This document shows, in pieces, positions 54,531-63,603 of a stretch of 64,000 nt of DNA. Source of the stretch: an uncultured Prevotellaceae bacterium (GTDB taxonomy: Bacteria; Bacteroidota; Bacteroidia; Bacteroidales; Bacteroidaceae). The position numbers were made by a program, and so were the translations under genes. The number at the start of each line of letters is the position of its first letter. Position 1 is the stretch's first letter. The notes beneath the pieces were generated by a model, which worked only from the letters and a program-made list of their open reading frames with translations, did no database searches and was not told the DNA's origin. The stretch spans positions 62,001-126,000 of the forward strand of contig OMWC01000004.1 in the NCBI GenBank assembly GCA_900314655.1. The letters run 5' to 3'.

Positions 54531-56504
54531 TTATTTCACGACAACCTTACGGATAGTGCCGTCGCTCATTTTAACGATGTTGATACCCTTATTGGGTGCA
54601 TAGAGTTGTTGGCCGCCAACGGTAAAGCGCGTTGTCTCGCGTACATTACTGTTCGTATTGACATCATTGATACCAGATGAGGTTACATCAAGGGCTACCT
54701 TCTCACAGTTATTGACTGCCATGCTTTGGACATCGGCATAGTTGACATTGAGTACCTGTGGAGCCACGAATGCTGTGATACTGAGGTTCTCAGCAACGTA
54801 TTCGGTAGGAATGGTGATACTCTTGGTGTATTCAAAGTTGTCGCCATTCCAAGTAATGGCGTCTCCGCCTACGTTGGTAAGTACCATCCGGAGCGCGTTG
54901 TTGTGCTCATAATTGTTGACCCATCTGCCTTGATTGAGTTGTCTGCCTTTAAGGCCAGCCTCTGTGATATAGACGGTAATGCCACCTTCGGCAAGGAGTT
55001 TGCTGGCATCCTTAGCACCATTACCCTTGATAGTAAGGTTGAGTGTACGGCTGTCTGCATCGTAGTTCTGCTGGATATCGAGAGCCACGAAAGACGGTTC
55101 GGATCTCTCGTTGAGGAACTGGTACATTTCGGTAGCCACTTGTGGAATGTATTGCTCTGGGTATCCGACGGAGTAAACCAGTGTGGCAACACCCTCTGCC
55201 AAGTCCACATCATAGATCCTGTTGAAACTTGCTCCCGGCCATCCCTGCAAGTACATCATATCCTGCAACTGGTCGCATTCCGTGAAATTGAGCGGGTCAA
55301 CCCCGTTCATATTGCCGTGGATGGATACCCATGCCACGTCGCTGTAGTTAGACTCCAGGTTACGCATGAGTTGATAGCCGAGCGGACAGTAGGTACAAGT
55401 ATTTGACGTGAAGTGTTCGATGAGATACTTCTGCCGTGGCTTAGAATCAATATATACTTTAAACTCCGTAGAGAGGATGCCATCTACCTGTCCAGTAGGT
55501 GCACTACCATTGATGGTAGCCAATTCAGCCTTTAAGGTGTGTGAACCCGTGGCAAGTCCTGCAGGAACAGGGATGCTGACCGTTACCGTATTGTTCTGCA
55601 TGGCTTCAATAGTGACTTCACCTGATTGGTCAATGATCTTCGTTCCATCTACATAAATACTAAAACCAAGGCTGCTAATAGCATCCCTACCAAAGTTGGA
55701 GACAGAGATGTTGGCCAAGATGTTTTCACCTTCTTTGTAGAACTTTTTGTCCGTGTAAAGACCATTCAGTGCAATGTGCTGCTCGGGTAGTTCACCTTCC
55801 ACAATCCACTGTACGGAGAGTGCGCCACCTTCGCCTACCTTGTACCAATCTTCACCCCTGCCACCTTTGCTTGCCGGAATGTCACCGTAAAACGCCAGAT
55901 ATCCGGTGTTTCCAAGACCTTCAATATAGGAAATTGGATAACAGTCGTCGGTGTAATACCCGGGATAGTCGGGATCGGGAGTATTCTTCTGCATGTAGGA
56001 GAAACCTGTGAGGAATACAGTACCGTCTGCGGGTATCTCAAACTGCTCACTTGCGTCGAACATCACGGTGTTCCATCCCTTAGTGGCTGTTCCCACTTCC
56101 TTGCTGAAGAGTTCGACGGTGTTTTCTTCATCACTTTTAGAGACAAAGACACCGAAGTCAGTAATGTCGCAGCATACTGCCACGCGCATACCCACGACCT
56201 TGAATCCGATGAAACTCTTGTAGATGTCTTCGGTAAAGAAGGTACCGGCCTTACAAACACCGGAAGTGTGAGCTCCCATTCCGACACCATACTCTGCGAT
56301 GTCGTCGCTGGTGTAAAGACCACAGTAATACTGGTTGGAAGCAAGCGCCTTACGCGGAGCTTTCCTGATTCCATCCATCACGAAGGCAGTTCTCGACTTC
56401 CCTGCCTTCAAGGCATTGTCGGCAGATTGCTTCATGACCAATGCCTGAGCGTTAATGCCCAGTGTCAGCAAACACGTTGCTGCTAAAAGTAGAATTCTTT
56501 TCAT
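54531..56504 (-). CDS. Omp28-like secreted protein with thioredoxin-type motif
   Basis: A 657-residue protein with a signal peptide (1-20). A middle domain near residues 345-500 is Omp28-like, with CTYCPLG after an IEHFTSNT stretch, as in thioredoxin-fold proteins. Before it are immunoglobulin-like strands (260-340). The C-terminus (GGQQLYAPNKGINIVKMSDG) resembles a short C-terminal domain of Prevotella secreted proteins, which may be a sorting or anchoring tail of the type IX kind; this is tentative. It is the last gene of the tlpA cluster. Confidence 0.7.
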   Translation of the reverse strand: MKRILLLAATCLLTLGINAQALVMKQSADNALKAGKSRTAFVMDGIRKAPRKALASNQYYCGLYTSDDIAEYGVGMGAHTSGVCKAGTFFTEDIYKSFIGFKVVGMRVAVCCDITDFGVFVSKSDEENTVELFSKEVGTATKGWNTVMFDASEQFEIPADGTVFLTGFSYMQKNTPDPDYPGYYTDDCYPISYIEGLGNTGYLAFYGDIPASKGGRGEDWYKVGEGGALSVQWIVEGELPEQHIALNGLYTDKKFYKEGENILANISVSNFGRDAISSLGFSIYVDGTKIIDQSGEVTIEAMQNNTVTVSIPVPAGLATGSHTLKAELATINGSAPTGQVDGILSTEFKVYIDSKPRQKYLIEHFTSNTCTYCPLGYQLMRNLESNYSDVAWVSIHGNMNGVDPLNFTECDQLQDMMYLQGWPGASFNRIYDVDLAEGVATLVYSVGYPEQYIPQVATEMYQFLNERSEPSFVALDIQQNYDADSRTLNLTIKGNGAKDASKLLAEGGITVYITEAGLKGRQLNQGRWVNNYEHNNALRMVLTNVGGDAITWNGDNFEYTKSITIPTEYVAENLSITAFVAPQVLNVNYADVQSMAVNNCEKVALDVTSSGINDVNTNSNVRETTRFTVGGQQLYAPNKGINIVKMSDGTIRKVVVK

Positions 56505-56544
56505 ACTGTTGTTGGTTTTAATGAATATAATATGTTTTGTACGA

Positions 56545-57186
56545 TCAGTGAATCCATTGTTTCACCACCTTGCCATCAGTCTTCCTGACAATGTTGAGCC
56601 CGTGACGGGGCTGTGCCTGTCGTGCACCGGCGGCATCATAGTATGCACTGGCGGCAGCGTGTTTATTGTCGGTAACACCGTTGATAGCGGCGGGATCTGC
56701 ATAGATATAGTTCACCGTGATGGTAGCCCCCATCCCCTGCGACTCATACTTCGGCGGGAAGACGGATGTCTGCTTCATCATCTCAATCTGATAGGTGACG
56801 GTACAGTTTCCATATGCCTGCGGCAACCATTCGGTCTGAAGGTCGCGCTTCTCGTTGGCACTCATCAATCCGTTGTCGGTGTTGAATGATCCTGTGGTAC
56901 TCTTTGACACGCATGACATGGGGAAGCATATCTGCATGGTTCCGTTGTCGAGGGTCTTGACGGTGTAATTGATACGTACGCCTGCATCTTCAGCCGACTG
57001 ATTCTTGACATAGATGCCTGAAGGGATAAGCATTTCACCGAAATCATCGGTCACAGGTTTATTGGCGGTAACAATCGTCCCATCGGCAATCTCTGTGCCG
57101 TTCTCGTCGGTAAAAACGATGTTGCTTTGTGCCAACAACGGTAGGGCGCAAAAAGCAGCAAGTAATGTGGATAAAAGTTTCTTCAT
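56545..57186 (-). CDS. Small secreted protein with same C-terminal tail type
   Basis: A 213-residue protein with a signal peptide (MKKLLSTLLAAFCALPLLAQ). The mature part is beta-rich with one Cys pair (Cys107, Cys112 region and Cys148). Its tail YYDAAGARQAQPRHGLNIV resembles that of the protein at 54531. It stands between two Omp28-like genes. Function unknown. Confidence 0.6.
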   Translation of the reverse strand: MKKLLSTLLAAFCALPLLAQSNIVFTDENGTEIADGTIVTANKPVTDDFGEMLIPSGIYVKNQSAEDAGVRINYTVKTLDNGTMQICFPMSCVSKSTTGSFNTDNGLMSANEKRDLQTEWLPQAYGNCTVTYQIEMMKQTSVFPPKYESQGMGATITVNYIYADPAAINGVTDNKHAAASAYYDAAGARQAQPRHGLNIVRKTDGKVVKQWIH

Positions 57187-57219
57187 TATACGAAATGTTG
57201 TTTTGATGTTTGTTCGGAA

Positions 57220-58032
57220 TTATTGAGCATGTAGAGCCTTGCGGGTGACTTGTTGCACGCCCTGTTCGTTATATACAAAAGCGATGACCGCCAACTTGTC
57301 GGCATTCCAGGCCTCGGGTATCTGACAAATGAAAGTCATGTCCTTTTCCTCGCCTTCCTGGATGGAGAAAGTATCACCCCACGTACCATTGACGGCCGTG
57401 CGGAACACATGCTGGTGCAGATACTCCCGGTCGGTGATTTGTCCGCTGGCAGCATCCATAATAATATTGTAGCGCAGTTGCATGGCATTAATGCCGTCTT
57501 CCACCAGCCACAGTTGGAGGTAACCGTCTGTATTGCCGTCGGTTCCTAGGGCGTGTACACGGATGCCTAGACTTCTCCCGGTTGCATCATAGCTGTTGCT
57601 GACAGCTAACGTGAGCGGAGCTGGTTTCTGTAGTTCCGAGTACACCTTTGCCTGCCAGTCTGTATAAGGCAGCACGCCTCCATTGCGGTTGATGACTCCT
57701 GCCGGTTGGTATTCCACCTGCCAGTAGCTATAATATTCGTTGCCCGTTTCGGTCATCAGGCCTATGTTCGTAGCATTGCCTGCAAAGCCGAGTGGTCCGG
57801 AATGGATGCCGACGGCAATGATGGTATCGGCACCGTACTGCTGTTGCAGTTTGCTGATCTCTGCTGTAGCAGCAGGACAGTTCACACAACGTTGTCCGGT
57901 GAAGTCCTCAATGAGGATGCAACGTGCCGCCTGTGCCGGTTTGACATAGATGAGGCGTTCATCTTCGCTGATATGACTGCATGAAACTGCCAACAGCGCC
58001 AGTACACCTATTATAAATATCTTGAAGTTCAT
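57220..58032 (-). CDS. Omp28-like lipoprotein with CxxC
   Basis: The ATG at 58032 gives 270 residues with a lipobox (LAVSC); the open frame upstream lies in the next gene and is excluded. The Omp28 signature is ILIEDFTGQRCVNCPAATAEI (residues 38-58), a thioredoxin-fold segment with CVNC. Homologues are outer-membrane or surface lipoproteins in Porphyromonas and relatives. With TlpA at the head of the cluster, a disulphide-related role is likely. Confidence 0.85.
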   Translation of the reverse strand: MNFKIFIIGVLALLAVSCSHISEDERLIYVKPAQAARCILIEDFTGQRCVNCPAATAEISKLQQQYGADTIIAVGIHSGPLGFAGNATNIGLMTETGNEYYSYWQVEYQPAGVINRNGGVLPYTDWQAKVYSELQKPAPLTLAVSNSYDATGRSLGIRVHALGTDGNTDGYLQLWLVEDGINAMQLRYNIIMDAASGQITDREYLHQHVFRTAVNGTWGDTFSIQEGEEKDMTFICQIPEAWNADKLAVIAFVYNEQGVQQVTRKALHAQ

Positions 58033-58036
58033 GTTT

Positions 58037-59686
58037 TCAGAAGTTATAATGGTATGACAAAGTAAATCCTTTGCTGGCCGGAACGTAACGGCATACACCA
58101 CCTGAGCAGTCATAGCCGGCACGGGTACGTCCGTAGCCAGCCTGCAGACGGTGGGAACCCATGGTGAATGTGACGCTACCCTGATAGTAGTGAATATCGG
58201 TGGCGCCACAGTTATACATATCCGATACGGTCACCATCCAATGGGGCACCAACGACAGTTCCAACAGACCGTATGTCCAGTCGCCGTCGTCATCGGCCGT
58301 AGTGAGATACTGGATTTCACCTCGCAAAGTGGTTTTCTTACTGAACTGGTATCTGCCGTCCACAACATAGATGTTGGAATGCACCATACCACCGTGACCT
58401 TCCACGATTGTCTTGTTATAGAACTGGTTCATCAGCATCACGTTGAGCCGGAAATCCCTGGTGACACGCTTCTCAATCTGGAGGTTGAGATCCTGGTAAT
58501 ACATCTGTTCGCCCCATTTCCAAAAAGCTGATCCATAGCCGTCGGTGCCGGCAGGAGAATCGCTGTAAGCGTTCTGTTTGATGGCATGCACGTAGGAATA
58601 GTTGAGTTTGACGAGTGTGCCGTACTTACCGCCAAGGAATGTCTTGCGTTTGAAATTGTAACTGGCATTCAGTTGGTAGGCCCATTCGCCTTGCGGGTGT
58701 GTAGCGTAGGGATAGAGGGCTGCCAAGGCATAGGTGTGTTCCATGGTGAAGGCTGGCAGGTGGTTGATGAACGACGAGGTGCCCGACATGGAGCGCCGAC
58801 TGCGGAACGACATATTGTCAGAGCGTTTCGCCTGTGCGAGGATGCTCATGCCCTTCTTTGAATAGGAGGTAGAGAGCATGGCTACATAGCCGCGGCGATA
58901 GATATACTGATTATCGAACGATGGGTCTTGTGTCTTCTGCGCATATTCGGCCAGAACATTAAATCCGCCTTTCTGCATGTTTACCCTCACATCGAAGGCG
59001 TTGACGTACTCGGGGAAGTTCAGTCGGTGAGTAGCATCGGTCATCAATTCCTCCTGCTGCTCGTATTTATTGACATATGAGGCGCCCAGCAGCAGGTGCA
59101 TACCGCTTTCCTGCATACGCTTAGACCATTCGTCGATGTTCAGTTCCACGTCACCGCCGCTGATCCACGAATCGTTGCGCGACCAGTAGCGACGCTGCTT
59201 GCCGGTAAGGGCTTTCAGTTGTATGCCCTTGTAAGGACGATAGACCACCTTTCCGCCCAACAGATGATTGTCGATACCCAAAGAACGCTCCTCATAGGCG
59301 CGGAGGATGAAACCAGAGCCGAACTGCTCATAGAACGAACCTGCTGTCACTTCAAGGTTCTTTAACTTCCCCTTTACATAGAAATAGGGTAAGCCCCAGC
59401 CCTTGAAGTCTTTCTCAAAGCCAGGCAGCGGATGTTCGAGAAACTCAAAACGAGCACCTGCATCGACATACTTGCTCCTCACCGCCACATCGGCATAGGA
59501 GTTGGTGAGTGCCCAGTCTTCGCTCTTTTCGGCTCCAATCTTTTCGTCTTCTTGCGGCAGGAGAATATCGCTCTGGATGCTTCCCGTGACTACGATTTTC
59601 TTCTCATCAGATGGCTCCTGTGCCATAGCCGCCGTTCCCAGCAAGCCTGCACATACAAGCAACAACTGTCGGTAATGATTCCTCAT
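58037..59686 (-). CDS. DUF6029-like outer-membrane beta-barrel protein
   Basis: A 549-residue protein with a signal peptide (ends AAMAQE). Repeated amphipathic strands (YVDAGARFEF, NLEVTAGSFYEQFGSGF, FTLSYHYNF at the end) indicate a large outer-membrane barrel. The FGSGFILRAYEERSLGIDN region near 120-140 matches what I recall for DUF6029 proteins. It lies 4 bases before the Omp28-like lipoprotein gene (58032). Confidence 0.75.
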   Translation of the reverse strand: MRNHYRQLLLVCAGLLGTAAMAQEPSDEKKIVVTGSIQSDILLPQEDEKIGAEKSEDWALTNSYADVAVRSKYVDAGARFEFLEHPLPGFEKDFKGWGLPYFYVKGKLKNLEVTAGSFYEQFGSGFILRAYEERSLGIDNHLLGGKVVYRPYKGIQLKALTGKQRRYWSRNDSWISGGDVELNIDEWSKRMQESGMHLLLGASYVNKYEQQEELMTDATHRLNFPEYVNAFDVRVNMQKGGFNVLAEYAQKTQDPSFDNQYIYRRGYVAMLSTSYSKKGMSILAQAKRSDNMSFRSRRSMSGTSSFINHLPAFTMEHTYALAALYPYATHPQGEWAYQLNASYNFKRKTFLGGKYGTLVKLNYSYVHAIKQNAYSDSPAGTDGYGSAFWKWGEQMYYQDLNLQIEKRVTRDFRLNVMLMNQFYNKTIVEGHGGMVHSNIYVVDGRYQFSKKTTLRGEIQYLTTADDDGDWTYGLLELSLVPHWMVTVSDMYNCGATDIHYYQGSVTFTMGSHRLQAGYGRTRAGYDCSGGVCRYVPASKGFTLSYHYNF

Positions 59687-59706
59687 AAAAACCCGATACT
59701 TGGTGA

Positions 59707-60198
59707 TTATTCCTTGATGAGTTCCCTTACTTTTGCTATCAACTCCTCCTCGTCACCGTCGGCATAGCCGTTGTGCTTGTAGACGATGTTACCCTTGCCG
59801 TCACAGATGAGTACATAGGGTATCATCTGCACACCCAGTGCGCGTTTGAAGTCACCGTTGGGGTCAAGCAACACGTCATAGTCCCAGTTATGACTGTCGA
59901 CGAGCGGTTTCACCTTGTTGATGTTCTGTCCCTGATCGATGGACACGGCAAAAATCCTGACTCCGGTTTCGTCCTGCCAGTCTTGATAGACCTCACTGAC
60001 GGCATCGAGCTCGCGGTTGCAGGGTTTACACCATGTGGCGAAGAAGTCAACGATGAAGGGCTTGCCGTTGTTGCGAAGGGTATCAGTACTTACCGTCTTG
60101 CCGTCCATCGTCTTCAAGGTGACGGCAGGCAACTGTGCACTGACCTTGTGTGCGGCAGCAAAGAGAACCAATGTGAATATAAAAAGAAACTTTTTCAT
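59707..60198 (-). CDS. TlpA/ResA-type thioredoxin-like protein
   Basis: A 163-residue periplasmic protein. A signal peptide (1-21) precedes a TlpA domain with the WCKPC active site (Cys57, Cys60), the DQGQNINKVKPLVD insert and a cis-proline in QMIPYVLICD. It would reduce or carry electrons to periplasmic disulphides. It is the first gene of a minus-strand cluster running to 54531. Confidence 0.9.
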   Translation of the reverse strand: MKKFLFIFTLVLFAAAHKVSAQLPAVTLKTMDGKTVSTDTLRNNGKPFIVDFFATWCKPCNRELDAVSEVYQDWQDETGVRIFAVSIDQGQNINKVKPLVDSHNWDYDVLLDPNGDFKRALGVQMIPYVLICDGKGNIVYKHNGYADGDEEELIAKVRELIKE

Positions 60199-60218
60199 GC
60201 TCTAATACTATAATTGTC

Positions 60219-60335
60219 TGCAAAGGTACGATTAAGTGAGAGAAAAACCAAATTTATTAGGATTTTTCCGAACGTGAGTATCTTCACGGATTGAAGAGAC
60301 GTAAAGGTACTATTAAGTGAGCGAAATGCAAAATA
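60219..60335 (-). repeat. Duplicated promoter-like segment upstream of tlpA
   Basis: Two direct copies, at 60219-60252 and 60301-60335, share AAAGGTACnATTAAGTGAG then GAAA and a CAAA/CCAAA. On the minus strand the first copy gives TACCTTTG (60220-60227) with a TTTG 21 bases upstream (60249-60252), a fair promoter for tlpA. The second copy has TACCTTTA and a TTTG at its far end. Tandem promoters or a duplicated operator are possible. Confidence 0.5.
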
Positions 60336-60350
60336 AAAAAGTAGTTTTCT

Positions 60351-60389
60351 ATAGCAAAAGAAGAGAGCCATACCGAAGGACGACTCTCT
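60351..60389 (-). terminator. UUCG-loop terminator of the ferredoxin gene
   Basis: On the minus strand, AGAGAGTCGTCC (60389-60378), loop TTCG, and GTATGGCTCTCT (60373-60362) form a hairpin followed by TCTTTT. Confidence 0.75.
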
Positions 60390-60417
60390 CTTGTTTGTTT
60401 TAAAAACTGCGTCTCAA

Positions 60418-60588
60418 TTACTCAGGCAGTGAAATTGCCTCAGAAGGACAAACACCAGCGCAAGTGCCACACTCGGTGCACACGTCTGGGTCAATTGAAT
60501 AACGCTCGCCCTCAGAGATTGCTCCTACGGGGCACTCATCGATACATGTTCCACATGCGATGCAGTCTTCACCAATTACGTAAGCCAT
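60418..60588 (-). CDS. Ferredoxin, 2[4Fe-4S], 56 residues
   Basis: A minus-strand frame from ATG (60588) to TAA (60418) encodes MAYVIGEDCIACGTCIDECP and a second half with VCTECGTCAGVCP. Both clusters have the CxxCxxCxxxCP pattern, so all eight cysteines are present. It is a bacterial clostridial-type ferredoxin, a soluble low-potential electron carrier in anaerobes. It has its own promoter-like -7 element (60654-60661) and terminator. Confidence 0.95.
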   Translation of the reverse strand: MAYVIGEDCIACGTCIDECPVGAISEGERYSIDPDVCTECGTCAGVCPSEAISLPE

Positions 60589-60653
60589 AATGTTGTTTTG
60601 TTATTATTAATACTAATGTTCTTGTATAATACTGTTGATGTATTTTTACGGTG

Positions 60654-60661
60654 CAAAGATA
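60654..60661 (-). promoter_or_regulatory. -7 element of the ferredoxin gene
   Basis: The minus strand reads TATCTTTG, an exact TAnnTTTG match, 65 bases before the ATG. Confidence 0.6.
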
Positions 60662-60792
60662 ACCATTAATTTCAGATATCATTATTTTTAGGTATCAAAT
60701 CTTCCGCTGATTAACTTTATTTCACAAAACAATGATGACTGAATACCAAATTATGGGGATTACACAATATAAAACGGCTCGCGTCGTTATTA

Positions 60793-61545
60793 ATGAGGAT
60801 GAAAAGAATAACCATCACTGCCCTACTCCTCGTGCTGACGGCCGTTTGCCTGCAGGCTCAGGAGCGTACCGTGCAGAATCGCCCCTACACGGATCTGCGC
60901 CCGTTCCACTTCGGCGTGCTCATCGGTACGCACCTGCAAGACGTGGAACTGAACAACGTGGGCCCCGTGACCATCCAGAATGAGGACGGCACGGAAACTA
61001 CCCGGCTCATCACCTGCGACCAAGACAACTGGAACGCCGGTTTCACCGTAGGCGTGCTGGGCGAGGCGCGCCTGAGCGAGCACTTTGCCTTCCGCGTGGC
61101 TCCAGCCATGTATTTCGGCACCCGCCACTACACCTTCCTGAACCATACCGACAAGCTGGACGACGGAACCAACATCCGCCAGCAGCAAAACATGAAGAGC
61201 GTCTATATATCGGCAGCCTGCGACCTGATCTTTGCTGCCAAGCGCTTCAACAACCACCGTCCCTACATGATGTTGGGCGTGAACCCCATGATCAACCTTT
61301 CGGGCAATTCGGAAGACTATCTGCAGTTCAAGAGGACCGACGTATATCTGGAGTTGGGCCTGGGTTGTGATTTCTATCTGCCCTTCTTCAAGCTGCGCCC
61401 CGAACTCAAGTTCATGTTCGGACTTGGCAACGTGCTCGACAAGGATCACCCCGGCAAACTGCAGGACAAGAACATGCATCCTTACGCCCAAGCCGTAAAC
61501 GAAGCCAAGACCAAAATGATTGCCCTCACGTTCTACTTTGAGTAG
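60793..61545 (+). CDS. PorT-like outer-membrane beta-barrel protein
   Basis: A 250-residue protein. Its signal peptide starts at the second Met (ITITALLLVLTAVCLQAQ), so 60799 is an alternative start. The mature part follows the PorT/porin-family plan: FHFGVLIGTHLQDVEL, a central FAFRVAPAMYFGTRHY strand, PYMMLGVNPMINL and a closing MIALTFYFE strand. In Porphyromonas, PorT belongs to the type IX secretion machinery; the same family also includes other small barrels, so the exact role is not proven. Confidence 0.8.
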   Translation: MRMKRITITALLLVLTAVCLQAQERTVQNRPYTDLRPFHFGVLIGTHLQDVELNNVGPVTIQNEDGTETTRLITCDQDNWNAGFTVGVLGEARLSEHFAFRVAPAMYFGTRHYTFLNHTDKLDDGTNIRQQQNMKSVYISAACDLIFAAKRFNNHRPYMMLGVNPMINLSGNSEDYLQFKRTDVYLELGLGCDFYLPFFKLRPELKFMFGLGNVLDKDHPGKLQDKNMHPYAQAVNEAKTKMIALTFYFE

Positions 61546-61605
61546 GCGGGAGGGAATTCCCTATCAGGAATAGAGAAAACTCCCCTTCATTATAGGAAAT
61601 AAACT

Positions 61606-61636
61606 TTTGATAAGCCATCAAAAGTTACGACCTTTG
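61606..61636 (+). promoter_or_regulatory. Probable promoter of the His-rich gene
   Basis: TTTG at 61606-61609 and GACCTTTG at 61629-61636, spacer 19 bases. The -7 box keeps TTTG but lacks TA. Confidence 0.45.
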
Positions 61637-61705
61637 CATCAGAGAAAGGAACTTATCCGAATCTCTGATGAACATAACATGTATAACAATTAAAATTCTA
61701 CGATT

Positions 61706-62077
61706 ATGAAGAAGTTCAATAAAGTGATTGCAGCCGCCATGATGATCATGGCCATCACAGTAAGCACCCCCGCAATGGCAAACAATAAGAAGGACATCCG
61801 TCCGGATTATCGTAAGGAAATGCGCGCCAACTACGGACGCCATCATCACTATGACCGCCATCCAGCCATGCACCGCCACTACGGACATGCTGCCGACATC
61901 CACACCGCAGCCTTCCGCGTACATCGGCATGCCATGCACCATCGCAACGTGGTGGCTCTCGTGAGCAACATGAGAGGCGTAAGGGCTGTAGATTACAACC
62001 CCAGAACCCACATGATGACGGTGGTTTATAACGCTCGCGTCATCTCTCCGCGCCACATTGAGGCTGTGATCCGCTAA
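61706..62077 (+). CDS. His-rich secreted protein with HMA-like domain
   Basis: A 123-residue protein. A signal peptide (1-25, ends PAMANN) is followed by a His-rich stretch (RHHHYDRHPAMHRHYGH, residues 45-62, and RHAMHHR). The last 45 residues (VVALVSNMRGVRAVDYNPRT then VVYNARVISPRHIEAVI) resemble the second half of a heavy-metal-associated (HMA) domain, without the metal-binding CxxC. His residues could bind metal instead. It faces the metal permease gene across a shared terminator. Confidence 0.65.
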   Translation: MKKFNKVIAAAMMIMAITVSTPAMANNKKDIRPDYRKEMRANYGRHHHYDRHPAMHRHYGHAADIHTAAFRVHRHAMHHRNVVALVSNMRGVRAVDYNPRTHMMTVVYNARVISPRHIEAVIR

Positions 62078-62100
62078 GGACAGCCAACCCTATATATTGC

Positions 62101-62135
62101 AAAAGGGACTGCCAGAAACGGCAGTCCCCTTTTTT
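62101..62135. terminator. Bidirectional terminator
   Basis: GGGACTGCC (62105-62113) pairs with GGCAGTCCC (62120-62128), with an A run on the left and a T run on the right. It serves the His-rich gene (plus) and the permease gene (minus). Confidence 0.9.
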
Positions 62136-62153
62136 GTATTTATAGCATAACGG

Positions 62154-63527
62154 TTATGCTTCGAGAAGCGTAGTGTTATAGCCGCGTTCGCTGACAGCCT
62201 TCACCACTTCCTCAGGATGATGCTTGCCATAGACGTAAGCCTTGCCTGCGGCCAAATCTACCTCTACCTTTTCAACGCCAGGAATCACGTCGATGGCATT
62301 CTTCACGGCAGCCTTGCAGTGGTTGCAGGCCATGCCCTCCACCTTATAGACGGTGGCCTTCGGTGCATGTTCGTGGCCTTCGCCCTCACTTTCATGGGCA
62401 TGATGATCGTGGTCATGGTGATGATGGCGGTGGAGCACTAAGGCATTGACGAGCAACAGCACCAATACACCCAAGAATATCCAGTCCCAAGCCGTCAGAC
62501 AGTGGGCACAATGTCCGCCTGCAGTTATCACACTGCTCACGGTAAACCACTCCTGAGGCAACAGGTAGTCGATGCACAAGCCGAAGAGGATGGCTCCGAT
62601 GACGATGGAAAGCACGTAGAGACTGAGCGTACGCTTGCCGAATACCTTTCCGATGACCAGAATGCTGGCACTATTCACGGCAGGTCCAGCCATCAGCAGC
62701 ACCAGGGCAGCACCCGGCGTGAGCCCCTTTGCCATGAGCGAAACGGCAATAGGAATGGAACCCGTGGCACAGACATACATCGGAATGGCAACTGCCAGCA
62801 CGATGAGCATGTTGAGCAGTTTATACTCGTGGAGCGCTGCCAGCCAATCGTTGGGAACAGCCACCGTAATCAGGGCGGCAATCAACAGGCCTATCACCAG
62901 CCATTTGCCCACATCCTGCAACATCTCCACGAATCCATATTCGAGTGCACCTTTCAGCTTATCCCAGAAGCCAGGCTTCGGAGCGGTGCTGCAGGAGCAA
63001 GCCTCATCACCGTCGTGATGGTGATGATCGTCGTCACAATGGTCATCGCAACCGCAGTCACAATGGTCATGCTCGCCGCTTTGGGCAGCGGCAGCAGAAA
63101 TCTGTTCGTCCTCACGGGCAAACTTGTTGACCATCCATCCGCCAAACATAGCCGTAAAGAGGGCGGCTATCGGACGAACGATGGCAAAGGGAAGTCCCAT
63201 CAGCGAATAAGTGGCAGCAATGGAATCGACGCCTGTCTGAGGCGTGGCTATCAGGAAACTGGTACAGGCTCCATGGCTAGCCCCCTCCTTGCGGAGACCT
63301 ACGCTGGTGGGTATCACGCCACACGAACACAGCGGCAGTGGTATGCCCAGCGCGGCAGCTTTCACCACGCTCTTCATATTGCGCGGAGCAAGGTGACGGG
63401 AATAGAGACTATGGGGAACAAACGTACGGAGCAGCCCGGCTATAAAGAAGCCGAGCATCAGATAGGGTGCCATCTCGGCCATCATCATGACCAGCGCATC
63501 CCAATAACTTTCAATGAATGTCATCAT
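62154..63527 (-). CDS. SO_0444-type Cu/Zn efflux permease with C-terminal HMA domain
   Basis: A 457-residue membrane protein of the DUF318/permease family. The N-terminal half has the PLCSCGVIPTSVGLRKEGASHGAC signature (split: CSCGVIP and GASHGACTSF) and several helices; His/Asp-rich loops lie near 150-170 (DHCDCGCDDHCDDDHHHH) and 367-385. A second helix block (215-345) is followed by an HMA domain (390-457) with GMACNHC (Cys401, Cys404). It would pump copper or zinc out of the cytosol. A -7 element lies upstream (63561-63568). Confidence 0.88.
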   Translation of the reverse strand: MMTFIESYWDALVMMMAEMAPYLMLGFFIAGLLRTFVPHSLYSRHLAPRNMKSVVKAAALGIPLPLCSCGVIPTSVGLRKEGASHGACTSFLIATPQTGVDSIAATYSLMGLPFAIVRPIAALFTAMFGGWMVNKFAREDEQISAAAAQSGEHDHCDCGCDDHCDDDHHHHDGDEACSCSTAPKPGFWDKLKGALEYGFVEMLQDVGKWLVIGLLIAALITVAVPNDWLAALHEYKLLNMLIVLAVAIPMYVCATGSIPIAVSLMAKGLTPGAALVLLMAGPAVNSASILVIGKVFGKRTLSLYVLSIVIGAILFGLCIDYLLPQEWFTVSSVITAGGHCAHCLTAWDWIFLGVLVLLLVNALVLHRHHHHDHDHHAHESEGEGHEHAPKATVYKVEGMACNHCKAAVKNAIDVIPGVEKVEVDLAAGKAYVYGKHHPEEVVKAVSERGYNTTLLEA

Positions 63528-63560
63528 AACTTTTTAGCTTTATGTTTTCTTTTCTAGGTG

Positions 63561-63568
63561 CAAAGTTA
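63561..63568 (-). promoter_or_regulatory. -7 element of the efflux permease gene
   Basis: The minus strand reads TAACTTTG, matching TAnnTTTG, 33 bases before the ATG. Confidence 0.55.
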
Positions 63569-63603
63569 TGATGACTTTCGTGCAACTTGGTTGCAAAACC
63601 GGA

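Noticed and set aside
62502-63557. A 351-residue plus-strand frame opposite the efflux permease
   Set aside because: Composition mirrors the permease codons (His/Gln/Arg-rich), whereas the permease has clear motifs and helices.
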